Source of the DNA: Chrysaora quinquecirrha
Taxonomy: Eukaryota; Cnidaria; Scyphozoa; Semaeostomeae; Pelagiidae
Reading direction: 5' to 3'
Assembly: GCA_014526335.1 (NCBI GenBank)
Contig: JACTAT010000009.1
Location: 806,001-870,000, forward strand
Length of the DNA: 64,000 nt
This document shows, one piece after another, positions 38,401 through 50,400 of the stretch. Position 1 is the first letter of the stretch, and each line of letters starts with the position of its first letter. A model generated the notes under the pieces. It was not told where the DNA came from, did no database searches, and saw only the letters and a program-made list of their open reading frames with translations. The translations under genes and the position numbers were made by a program.

Positions 38401-41400
38401 GTTTGCGGTTTTTCGACATTTTGAGAGCGGTTTTACGGTTTTTAACCTTCAAAAAGCACGGTTTTACGGTTTTTCAATCTGCGATTTCGGTGCGGTTTTA
38501 CGGATTTAACAAAGCACATGTACGCTTGTACGGTTTTTGGCTAAAAAAATTGCGGTTTCAAGGTTTTTTGACCCCCCCCTATTACCCCTCTTCTCCCACA
38601 AACCCCTCTCTTCCTACTAACTAATGTTTAATGGGGCACAATAATGAACACTTCACCGAACACTTGTATCTACATATCAAGTTTTCATGCAAGCTACCGT
38701 ACAATAGACGCTTCCGCAAAAGATGGCCGCCGTTTTTTGCTTATTGTTTCATTAAGGATTTTCGAAAGGAATTCTGGGAATAATTTCCTTAGTTATGTAT
38801 TTTACATAGCTGCAGACGTTGAATTCGTAACAAAGGAAATTATTCCCAGAATTCCCTTCGAGAAACCTTAAGAAAAACAAGGGGTTGACAGAAACGGCCG
38901 CCATCTTTTGCGGAAACCTCTATTCCGAATATAATTTCTGGGCTGAAGAATATTTGGAGAGAATGTCTAACAGTAAATTGACTCACCCTCTGCAGAAAAG
39001 GATTTTCCCCTTCTGCTACCATGTCAATGATCTCTGAATTGCTCATATTGACATTTGAATATGGTGGTTGTCGATTGCATATTTCAGAGAAAATAATCGC
39101 AAAACTACAAAAAAGACAAAGAATTTCATTAACCACGAAGAAAATTTATTCGTGTACTATACTTTAACACAGAAACTGTCGAACCACTAAACTACCACTG
39201 CCAAACACAGATTTAACCAAATTACGGTCTATCTACCTATGTATTGTATGAACGTTTGGCTGCGTCGCAAAACATTGCTTGTCAAACATTTTTGCTTCCG
39301 AATGGGAGAAAATGTTTGAGGTTTTTCATAAACATTGCTAAGCAAATTCTGAACAATGATTTACGACGTGGCCAAACTATCAAACATTGCTCGAAAGGAA
39401 ATCTCAAACATTGGTCAAACAACGGTCAAACAAATCGCAAATGTTTGACCAACAATGTTTGATCGTTTGACCAGAGCCTAAAGGCTGACGTCACCAACAA
39501 AGATGATGTATAAATCTAGAAGACTAACAACCCACAATGAGAAGCCTTCAGACAACAAAAACAACTTAAGGTGGTAGCTGCGATAACTGGGACTCCGGTA
39601 ATAAGCCTAATTTTAAATCGATATATTCTCCTTGTGTCTTAGCCTAAATTTTCACCCTGAAGTTAGCGATTTAAAGTTAGAGTTTTCTTATTGTTACTTA
39701 TAACAATAATCAATGTATAACGAAAGGAAATTTCTAATTGCCTGTAAATGTCTCCTTCGGTTGTTCCGTAGCCAACATGGTCGAGGTGACGAACACCAGT
39801 CTTTAGGATCTCAGGGGCTGTCCAAAATAAGCAACTGCAAGATAGATTTAAAGCCAATTGTAAACATGTTGCAGAAGGCAGCATTTACACAATTGCTTGA
39901 AATGTTCAAAGCTGTCCATCAGTTGTCCAAATTCGCTACATTAGAACGAATCGACTCACTTATACACGCTTTTTTACAAGGATACCTTTATAAGGGACTC
40001 GAGGCTCAAAATTCCCAAAAATTAAGGATTTTGAAGGCAGTATCGAGGCTCGGATGAAAACTAATAAGAACTTAAACTGTTCCAAGAACAAACGGTTGAT
40101 ACAACTAACATTTATAACACATATATAACATTATGTGACAATTTATTTCTTATCGTACTTCCCAAAAGACACCGTATATATGTACGGTACTCACAAGCTC
40201 GGTTTTGTTTTAACGGCTTCGGGTTGATATTTTCTGGCATTGCCATCGGAAACCGTTATCATAGAACAAGTATTGTCCCAGGAAACAGTTATGATGGGTT
40301 TAGTAAAAAATGTTTTTAACTTACAAGAAATCGTATTCTTCTTCATCTCCAAGTTCTTGCTTCGTTGGTAATTGTTGACCTGGTTGAAATTTAGGCACAT
40401 GTGCTTGATCTTCCCTGAAACTTTTCAACCCAAATCCTTAACGATAGAAAAAATAATAAGGATCCTTAATAGAATAATAATACTATATTCTGTTTAATAA
40501 AAGTAATGGAAGTAGCTGAAATAATAGCAATAGTAACAGTAATAGCATTTTTACTAAAAAAGACAAGACAAATAGTGATAGCAATATAATAGCACAAAAG
40601 ATAATATATATACATACAGATATATAATAAAAGTAATGGTAATGACAGAATAATAAAAGTAGTTATAGCTATAGTACTACTAAAAGTTGTACTATTTGTT
40701 GTTACCACCAGTAGAAATTGAAAAAGGCAAGACAAATAGTAATAATTAAAAAAGGTACAAACAATAATATAAAAAGGAATAGTTATAGTACTAATAATGG
40801 TAGTAATAGTTAATTTTATGACAAAGAGTAATCGAGAAAGGCAAGACAATTAGCGATAGTTGAAGTGATAACAATTACCTGAAAGCTTCAATGTCCATTT
40901 GCTATCGATTAAACAATTGGATGATTTTAGTCTTCCATGAGAGTAAATTTCACTTTGATGTATGTACTCAAGGCCACGGCAAATGTCCTTTAACAGATGG
41001 CAGATGAACTGATTATGAATGAACTTGGAGGAAATGGTTCACTATTGCTATTGTTACGCCAAGAGCTATTTCTAACACTTTTGCTATTACTATTACTATT
41101 ACTACAACTATATCATTATCACAATTATAACTTTTTATAGATACTATTGCTAGCACTAGAGCTTTAGCTACTAACTGCTAATACAGCTGAACCAAAAGAG
41201 ACATTTATAACTATTATTATTACTTTTACTATTAGCTACTATTGCTATTACTATTGCAATCTATATTATTAACAATATTACTATTGCTATTACTATTGTT
41301 ATTACTATTACTATTACTATTGCTATTACTACTACTTTTACTATTACTATTATGATTACTATAACTATTAGTATTACTATTATTATCATTTATTACTATC

Positions 41401-44400
41401 GCTAAATATTATTAGTAATACTAATATTATAACTGATATCAATAAGATATGGGGTAATGCTGAAAACATACAAAACTATATTTCAAAGACAAACAGTGTG
41501 CATTATGATCCATGGCTATCTATCTATTTCATTGTAAAAAGCAATACTAGTACCTTCAGGAGCGAGTATTTGAATACCCAAGGAATCTGAATATCTTCAT
41601 TAGCAAGTACATCATCTAAGCTACCCTGTAAAAAGATATTAGATGTAGATTTCTCAAGGGTAATGCTCATTTGCTAAAATCTAGCAGTAAGGGATCGGAT
41701 TAATTTAGGGGGATCGGGAAATATCCTTCTTGAAAAGATAAAATGATAAATGACAAGCTGTAAGAAGTGTCCAAAACAAACCTTGGCAGCCAGCTCTGTG
41801 AGAACGAGAACATTTGGAGAGTGGATTGAAGCACCAACAAAGCGAATGATGTTTTCATGCGCCATATCTCGCACAATTTTGATTTCATAACGAAGAGACT
41901 CATTCAACTTCAGAGAGGGCCTATCGAATCTCTGTGAAATAATAATTTTTAAGCCAGTGAAGACATCAGCTTAAAGAAAAGCTCGCTTTCAAGAGCGACA
42001 TATCTAGCAAATACAGGGAGGTGAAATGGTGTTTTTGAACCAGTCGCTAGGATCTCGGTAGTAGGTTGACTAATCGAGACCTTGACTCTGGCTTTGACGC
42101 TACCGTGGCTTGACTCTAGACCATACTGAGCTCCTGACACCACCACTGTCTCACGCTCACGATGCCACAGGACTTTCTTCAGAAGGATTATTTTAATCAA
42201 TGGTTAGCTGAATTTGAAATATTTAGCAGAGAATACAGTCCACGATGCAACGGCCTGTATAATAGTCGCTTTAGCAGAGGTAGAGGCAAATGTGGCATTA
42301 AAATCGACGCTGCTAAATTAGAGTAAAAGTGAAATAGGGGGTTTCAGATGGATGGATTCAGATAGGCTTAACTGCGAATGGCCGGTATTAGCTACCTACA
42401 GCCGCATTGGCCAAGACGTTCTCGTTTGCAAAAACAGCACTCATAACAAAGATTCATGACATGCTGCATAACTGGGCATAGTTACCTGGTAGTGTACATC
42501 TGTTCTTTTCCACGTTCCGATATTTGCTTTTTTCCCTCTGAAATTGCAAAAATATAACGTAGGCAAGCTCGGTTTAGTACTGACTGCTTCAGATGAATAT
42601 TCTTTGCTCGGGGGTACTCACATTGAGGCCTGGCAGCGGGTTAAAGTCGCGGCGAAAGAGAGCCAAAGCTTAAATTATTAAAATAACCCCAAATAGTAGT
42701 AATTTTTCAAGATAACCCCAGAATGGTAGTGTACTGGAAACTGAAGAACATGCCGTTTTGATATCATAGCAATTAAAAATTCTGTTAAAAGTTTGCTGAC
42801 ATTCAGATGAACAAATGGTTGCAAACTAAGCTAAAAACCTCAGGAAATTAGATGTAAAGGTATAGTAACTACTAAAAATGACTGAAAAGTTGCAGTGCCA
42901 TATTTCATTATTTTTATAAATTGGGCAATTTGGCAATCATTTGGTAAGACCCTGAAACCGACTGGTTCCTCTGTTGGGCCTCAATGGGAATCCCCGATGG
43001 GTTTTCTGGTACTGCCCTCAGAAACAGTTATTATAGGCTTAATATCAACTGCTTTTTAAATAATTCGTTCTTCAAATTAAGTGTAAGCAGAAGAGTGAAG
43101 CACTTTCCCCTCACCTCTTCGTTTCATCCAATGAGATTCTCGTGACAAACATGTTCTTAGAGGCTCTATCTCCTGATCTCTTTACATGGGACCAACTCAC
43201 GATCCAATCGTTATTTTGCAGCTCTGTCTTTAGCTGAGACCTGGAAGAGTATGAAAGACTACAATCTACCTAACTAGTTAAGGTAGATGACAATGATTAA
43301 GATCCTAATAATCGTCGTAGTAAAAGCTCAATGACTACCGACTTATTAGTTTCCCTTGCTAAATTGTATGTGGTTAAAGCTACGGACTTTTTATCTCTTC
43401 CATCTAAAATCATAAACAACTCAAAATTTATGACTCTTGTCTTCCCAGGCTCTAGTCTTGGATTCCCAGAAAAAATGTCAAATCCTTTGGCTACTCTAAC
43501 CCCTTCCCCATGCTAGCGAACACAAAATACAAGACACAGTACGCAAATAATACCACCACATCAAGCATGATAACCCACCTCACCACATCAAGCATTATAA
43601 CTCACTAGAGTAGTGCTTATCCACCAAAGTAAGCAAAAATACCACCACAGTGGTGCGAATCCACCAAAGCTGTGCGTATGAATTGCTAGCAGGAAGCAGG
43701 AGTTAGATTTATTACATAGGTCCCACTCTTCACACAACAACAACAACAACAACAACAACCATACAGCTGTTTGCTCAGTGGGAGTTTAAGCGTCCAGCAC
43801 CCGTCCAGCATAGACTTAATAGCGATAACTGCGACTCATGTAAAAAGTCTAGGCAGGAGTGCATTATGGTACTTCCTTTTCCTACTTATTAAAATTTTAA
43901 ATGTTAATAGCAAATTACGTTGATAGTTGAAAATGAGTCTTTTGCCAAGTGTACCATTGATAAACGCTTTCTTAAAAGAACCCTAAACTTTCTCTTCATC
44001 CTAGATACTTCCCATTTTGGGAATGATGTTCACCATCTTACACAGTTATAAAAAGCATTTAAAGTATATTCTGGAAAAGTGCTTCACGCCTGCAGATATG
44101 CAACTCACTCAAGTATATTCTGAGAGTTCAACAGTGTCTTGTACATATATGACAGGGGTGACTACTATCAAGGAAAATATCGGCCTTAAATTTTGTAAAG
44201 GTAATAAAGAGAAAAGTGTTTTATAATCTCTATTTGCCCGAGGCTATGGTCAGGTGCTTTGAAACAAAGTTACAAGATTTCCCTGGAGCTACAAACATCT
44301 GTCAGCTGAAATCTTTGTACTTACTATCGGCGTTAACCTTTGATTTACCGCAAGTTATTACCCGATTCCACTTTCCAGGGAAAGTAAGATGACCCAGTGA

Positions 44401-47400
44401 TAACGCTCTATGTTTAATTTCTGGAACACTGCATAAAAACAACTTTGTTTCCCAGCTTACTCTGTTAACAGGAGAGTTTTTTCGCCTATTTAGCTTAATC
44501 GCATTTAATATCAACTGTTAGAAAAACTTCCACGTCACAGCTGATCATTGTACTTAAGACCCAAACAAGGCTTAATTTACGGTTTTGACGAAGAAAGCTC
44601 TATCTATTTTAATATCAAAGCTTGTAAAATGCTTTAATAGCTAAGACACTTGAGAAAAATCAGTTTCAGTTAATTGTATTGATCTTCCCGCTGTATCCCG
44701 CAATCTAATTGGTGGTGAAAACACATTACCATTTCGGTTCCACTTTCTTATTGGTGCATTTTGATCTGCATCTTGGTATAAATTTCGCCTTAGTCAGTTT
44801 CTTTTGACGCTTAAAATACCTTCTAAGTATGTCAAGAGATGTTTTCGTTGTTTCTCGCAATTATACTGTAGTTAGTACTGCAAAGTACAGCACAGTGTTT
44901 TCACAAATCACAAAATATAACAAGGCTCTTGCCAAACGATCAAAATCGTTGCTCAAACACCTGAAATTTGCTTGTCAAACAAAATTTTTAAACTTCTGGC
45001 CACCTCGCAAAACATTGGTCGTCAAACATTGGTCGTTCTTAGCTGGTGACAAGCAGAATATTTTTCGAAGTTTTCAAAACATTGCCAAGTAATGATGCTT
45101 GTTAAGCAATGTTATGCAACGTTGCCGAACGGTCAAACATTAGTGTCGAAGCAATCCCAAACGTTTGACCAACAATGTTTGGTCGTTTGGACAAGGCCTA
45201 ACTGAAAAGAGCGCCTTTTCAAACTTTTGCTGCAAGGGGAGACTTTTAGAGAGAGGCTTAACATGACGTATTTTGCTACTTTACAACCACTTACCTTCGT
45301 ACAAAGCATTTAACTGCTGAGAGTATCATGATAAAAAACAGAGCTATGCCAAGCAGAACAGGAAATATCACTGCATATAAGCTAATGTCACAGTTTTGGC
45401 CAAAGAAACCAGAATAACAATAGACACATTTTCCATCTCCATTTTGACCTGAAATAAAGTAATTAAACTAGAATTAGATTCTGAAAAATGAGTTAAAAGT
45501 TTACAACAGCAAGGAGCAGCATTGGCTTAGATACTTAGCAAATCGACAATAGCCATACATTTCGAAGTGAATTTGACGCATTTCGTCGTCTTGGGTCAGT
45601 TATAATACAAACCTTCTGGCTTTTACGAGGTCGTAATGTAAGAGTTTTGCACCACTATTAGCAACAGTGGTTTGTGTCCCATATACAGAGGCGTGTCAAG
45701 ACCTTTCGCTCTGGGGGTTTGAAAACTAAAATTTTCTGACAATGACGAAATTCAGTAATAGGGCATTTCATCATTTTTAGTTTCAATTTCGCTAGACTAC
45801 ATCATCTGCCATCTCAGGTACGATTTATAGCTTCACAGTCTAAGATATACCTCCATTTAATGTGAAGACAACAGACGCGTCTCTCCCCAATTCTGATGGC
45901 CAAATTGCCGAAGCAGAATCGCACAGCTTTAATCGCCGACAGCCAGCCTCAGTTTTGCCTGGTTCTTCTGTAGCCACAATGAGAGAATTAATAGCTGGCT
46001 TAGACTACTTGCACTGAGGCTTTCGTTTTCACCAAGGATGATATCAAAAATCAAGGTCGCTCGCAGGCAACCAAAGTGATCTACTCGCTAAGTACCGGCT
46101 TTTTTGAAGTAACAATAGAGTAAGCCTGTAGAACTTACCATTCCTGCATTTTCCGTTTTTACAAGGACATTTTTGGAGCAGAAAGGGCCATGATATCCAC
46201 TCTTGCACGTGCATTCATTTGGTCTGATGCAAATACCACCAACGAGATCGCATGCTGAACTGCAAGACAAGATATCAAAAGATTTCATCAAATTAAAATT
46301 AAATGTTTCGTCTGAAGTTTATTTTGTTCAGGGAATATTCAGTGACAGATCTTTTTAACCAAAGTGTGGAGGATGACTGTTCTAGCCAGTTCTCGTTTAG
46401 TTATTTATTAAGCCTATAATAACTATTTCCAAAGGTAACACCAGAAAATATTAACCCGAAGCCGTCAGTACAAAATCGAGCTTGCAAGGTTTTGCAGAGG
46501 CTGAGGGTTAATATTTTCGGCATTGCCCGAAGGAAACAGTTATTTATACCGTCATTTATAGCTACCTTCTTCAAAAGCATGTTAATTTCTTAATACCTCA
46601 TTATTACAAATGCTCATTCCATACTGTATTCATAATTTACCCTTTAATACTTCATTCATCAGCATTTTTACATCGTAGCTTATCCAGCCGGCATGTTCAC
46701 TTCATATCTTAATCTTCAATATGCTTATTTCATTCAGTATTCGTCAGCATGTTCATTTCATTACCTATTCGGCAAGCATGTTCATTTCACTCGGTATTCG
46801 TCAGCATGCTCATTTCTCATCGTATTCAAAAGCTTGTCCATTTCATACTGCACTTGTCAGAAAGGTCAATTCATAATATGATGCGATATTCTGCAGTTTG
46901 TTCATTTCATAGCTAGTTATTTCAACTTTTTATTGGTGTATGCTTCAACTGTCATTTACCTGTTTGTACACAGCGGAGTCTGACAGTCAGAGCCGGTCCA
47001 ACCAGCAAAACAATCACAAATGTTAGGACTGAAAAAGAACAAGCATATGCGAATACTGAATAAGGTTTCTCAAGGGATCTTTAAAAGGTCTAAAGCTGTG
47101 GCTAACCAAGAGACATGTCCCGCGAGACATTACAATATATTCGGCGTGCCTTCAAGGGTGGCTAAACTTGCGAGTAGCTAAGCGAGCAACATGTCCCCCG
47201 ACTCGCAGCGACAAGAAATGTTTATGTTGTCTCCCAGAACATTTGCGTGTCTCTCGCTACAAATTTTGTCGCATGCTACAAAGTTTCCGAGGCGGCTAAA
47301 CTGGGAGACATCGAAAGGACCCCACTGTTGGGCGACGTATCGTGCGCAACATTTCACCTAGTTTGACCAGGCCTTTAGAAAATTAAACATGACATCGAGG

Positions 47401-50400
47401 GCAGGTAAGAATATAAATAGTGTTGTTACTGAGAGCTTCTTTGCTATGCAAATTCAAACTTGTTAAAGTTACTCATTTTAAAACATATCTACTTCACTTA
47501 AATTAGAATTCTGCTGAAAATACCTGGTGCAGTTTCCATTAATGCAACCTTGATTGCAAGCTGGTATCTCGCAATTTGCTCCTGTCCACAAAGCACTGCC
47601 ATTAACATCATTGGAACACCTACATTAAAACAACATTTAAACATTAATGGTATAAGAGAATTCAAGAAACAAATAGATACATCTACAACCAGTTCATTAC
47701 AAGGGCCGATCCAGTATTTCTCCCGTAAACTGCGTCTAAAATAACGAGCAAGAAAACAACTCACTTGCAAATATCCTGTTTGCTGCAAACACCATGCTCG
47801 TAGATTTGAATATCTTCAGGGTTAGTTTGGTTACCACCGCAGCCATTCACACAATAGTACGGTGCAGGGACAAATTCTGTTCTTTCAATTTCCTCAAATG
47901 ATATCTCCTTTCTGGATTCACGCTTCTCAAAGCTCCAGTTTTCCGTGACTAATTTCTGTTCATCCAGCCAAAATAAGCCTTTGGAAGATCGAAACCTTCA
48001 AAAAGAGAAAGGTTCGTTATATCAGCAGCTATTACCCTCTACTGTACTAATATTGTAATGAATATTTTTCATGAATGGCGAACACTAGGATAGATTTTTC
48101 CACAAGTGGCATGCCACAATAATTGAGATTCAAACATGACTGCATGACTGGATGACTGTGTGACTTGGGAGTTACTCGGTGATTTCATTGAGCTCTATAG
48201 CTCAGTGGAAACGTCGTTGGCTCTCTGGTCATTGATTTTCGAACCCCACTTATTGTGGTATGCCACTTGTGAAAAAATCTGTATTGTAATGAATGTATTA
48301 AGCTTTGGCATCACATTAGATTGGTTATGTAATAAGTTAAAGATGTCGTTAGAATTTCCACTACAGCATTAAAAATGGTCACTGTGTACGTGTACATCCT
48401 TGTTTCCAATGGTTGCCAATGTGTTTCGTCAGGAGGAGGTTAAGGTGAAATAGTGTTTTAGCGCCAGGTGCTTTAGGATCAGTAGGTTAACTAATCGAGA
48501 CCTCGACCCTGGCCGTAACGCTACCGTGGCTGGGTTCGAACCGTGACGACACTGAGCTTCTGACACCACGAGTCAGCTGGATTACACCACGACGCCACGG
48601 CTCCTTCATCTGTCACCTGAGATAGAAATGTTCTTATTTGGAAATGTCTATCTCATTGACAGGCGGCAGCAGGCCTTCGCTAGCATGTGTCAATGCAGCG
48701 ACATGAAGGAATTCTGTCCCTGGCTGTACCTGAAGCATAGTTTAGTTATACTTGTGTTTTTTCTAAATCTTCTTAAGTTCATTTCACTTAACGAGGTTAA
48801 AAAGATTTTTCTAACCTTCTCAAGTTCTTGTACTTGAAATCAACATCTATATAACCAGTCTTAAGTTCTTCATCTTTTAGCCAATCAACAGCATACATCA
48901 TTGCTGATCCTCCATCAGATTTGATTTCGATAGTTGTGTTGGATTCCATTGATTCAACTATAAAGTAGCCACTTGTAGGGTTACTCTGAAAATAGGAATA
49001 TGTGGTTAGGCCAGTTAAAGATCCAGGGTTAGTATTCACTCATATTAACCATAGTAACTATGTATAATATATATCTATGTATATTACGAAATCCGGTTCT
49101 TGTGCTTAACAGCATAGAGTTTATAATCAGAATACTGAGAAACAAGGCTAGACTTAGTACACGAATCGCTCATCATAGACATGCACTCTCAGCTCTTTTG
49201 TTACATTGGTTTTCCGAAAATGGCATGGTACCGAATCCTAAAAAGGTCCAGCTAATGTTCCTTGGTATTTAAAAAAACACATATTTACGCCTTAATATTA
49301 ATGGTCATAAAATATCATCAGCAGAAAAGGTAAAACTTTAGGAATCCATATTAGTTGGATTAAATTAGTACTTTGTACTAGTCGCTTTAGACATATCCAA
49401 CATTAAATGATGTATAAATGAGATGAAATGAACTCTCCATAGACATGCACCTAAAGCTGTGGCTTAACTAGGAGACATAGTATGAATGATCCCGGGGAAG
49501 AGGTGTGAAAGTGGTCACTTACATATCTCCTTGCAAGACTCCAGTCCCACGGCTCAAGTACTCCTGCTGATACTTTCTCTTTAAAGAATGTCCTCCAGAT
49601 GTCTTCGTTAGGCCAAATATAAGACAAACGAGCTGGAAAAAGAGTTAATATCATTACCAAAAAGTCCTATTAAGCGGCCTTCCTCTTTTAAGCTCCCTCT
49701 TAGACTTATAACACGAGTCGTATCGCTATTGAGTCTATGCTGGACGCTCAAAATGAGTAAACAGCTGTATGATTGTTGTTGTTGTTGTTGTTGCTGTTTG
49801 CGAAGAGAAGGACTCATGTAATAAGTCTAGCTACCTCTTTCAAGCGAAAATTTGCACGTGGAAAAATCTATCCTAGTGTTTGACATTCAAGGAAAATATT
49901 AAATTATATATGGGTTTGGAGAAGGCTTCATAAAGACAAAACAAAAATCCAAACGGGGGGGGGGGGGGAAGCGTGGGATGAATGACTCTGACAGTTACTT
50001 GAGTTCCATTGGGTTCTTGAGCTCACTGATTTGTCGTTGGTTCTCTGATAATGTGTTCAAGGATCGAGTCCCATCAATGGCTGTATGCTACCCGCCGAAA
50101 AATCTATCCTAGTGTTGGCCACTCAAGAAAATATCTTATAAGATGCAAAAGAGATTTAAAGTTTCATACCAGTAAACTTCGTAGGGTCTCCAGTGACCGA
50201 CAGCGATGAGTTTTCAAGCAATCCTTGCCAATTACGAATCTAGGAGGAAATGGAGACAAATTAAATTAAATAGTTTATAAGAAAGCGCAGCTTCATAACC
50301 CATCTCAATAGCAGCAGCTCAACGAGCATCATTTCGAGGACGAGAAAAGGCACAAATCAGTTCTTGAATTGAAATTTTCGGTTTATTGATACATCCATTT

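Larger units (their letters stand above)
37409..43240 (-). other. receptor kinase-homology domain, degenerate (exons 21-29)
   Basis: The exons give a glycine-poor nucleotide loop ([14 protein letters not shown]), the helix [21 protein letters not shown], a hinge region [17 protein letters not shown], the receptor-cyclase signature [13 protein letters not shown] in place of [12 protein letters not shown] for the APE helix, [13 protein letters not shown], and [10 protein letters not shown] near the end. The VAIK lysine appears replaced (VHYQ), and the usual DYG/DFG aspartate is absent (KLSGQQL). In membrane cyclases this domain binds ATP and regulates the cyclase without phosphotransfer; here even the ATP-site lysine seems lost. 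Confidence 0.85.
45295..48985 (-). other. receptor juxtamembrane ectodomain: EGF-like modules and single membrane helix (exons 15-20)
   Basis: Exons 16-20 encode a Cys-rich run: [58 protein letters not shown] (needs a one-base frame correction) and [10 protein letters not shown]. The C-x-C and G-[YWF]-x-G-x-x-C spacing is that of EGF-like domains. Directly after lies the hydrophobic stretch [19 protein letters not shown] followed by basic residues, which gives one membrane pass with the kinase-like part in the cytoplasm. I know of no classical receptor guanylyl cyclase with EGF modules here. Confidence 0.8.
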
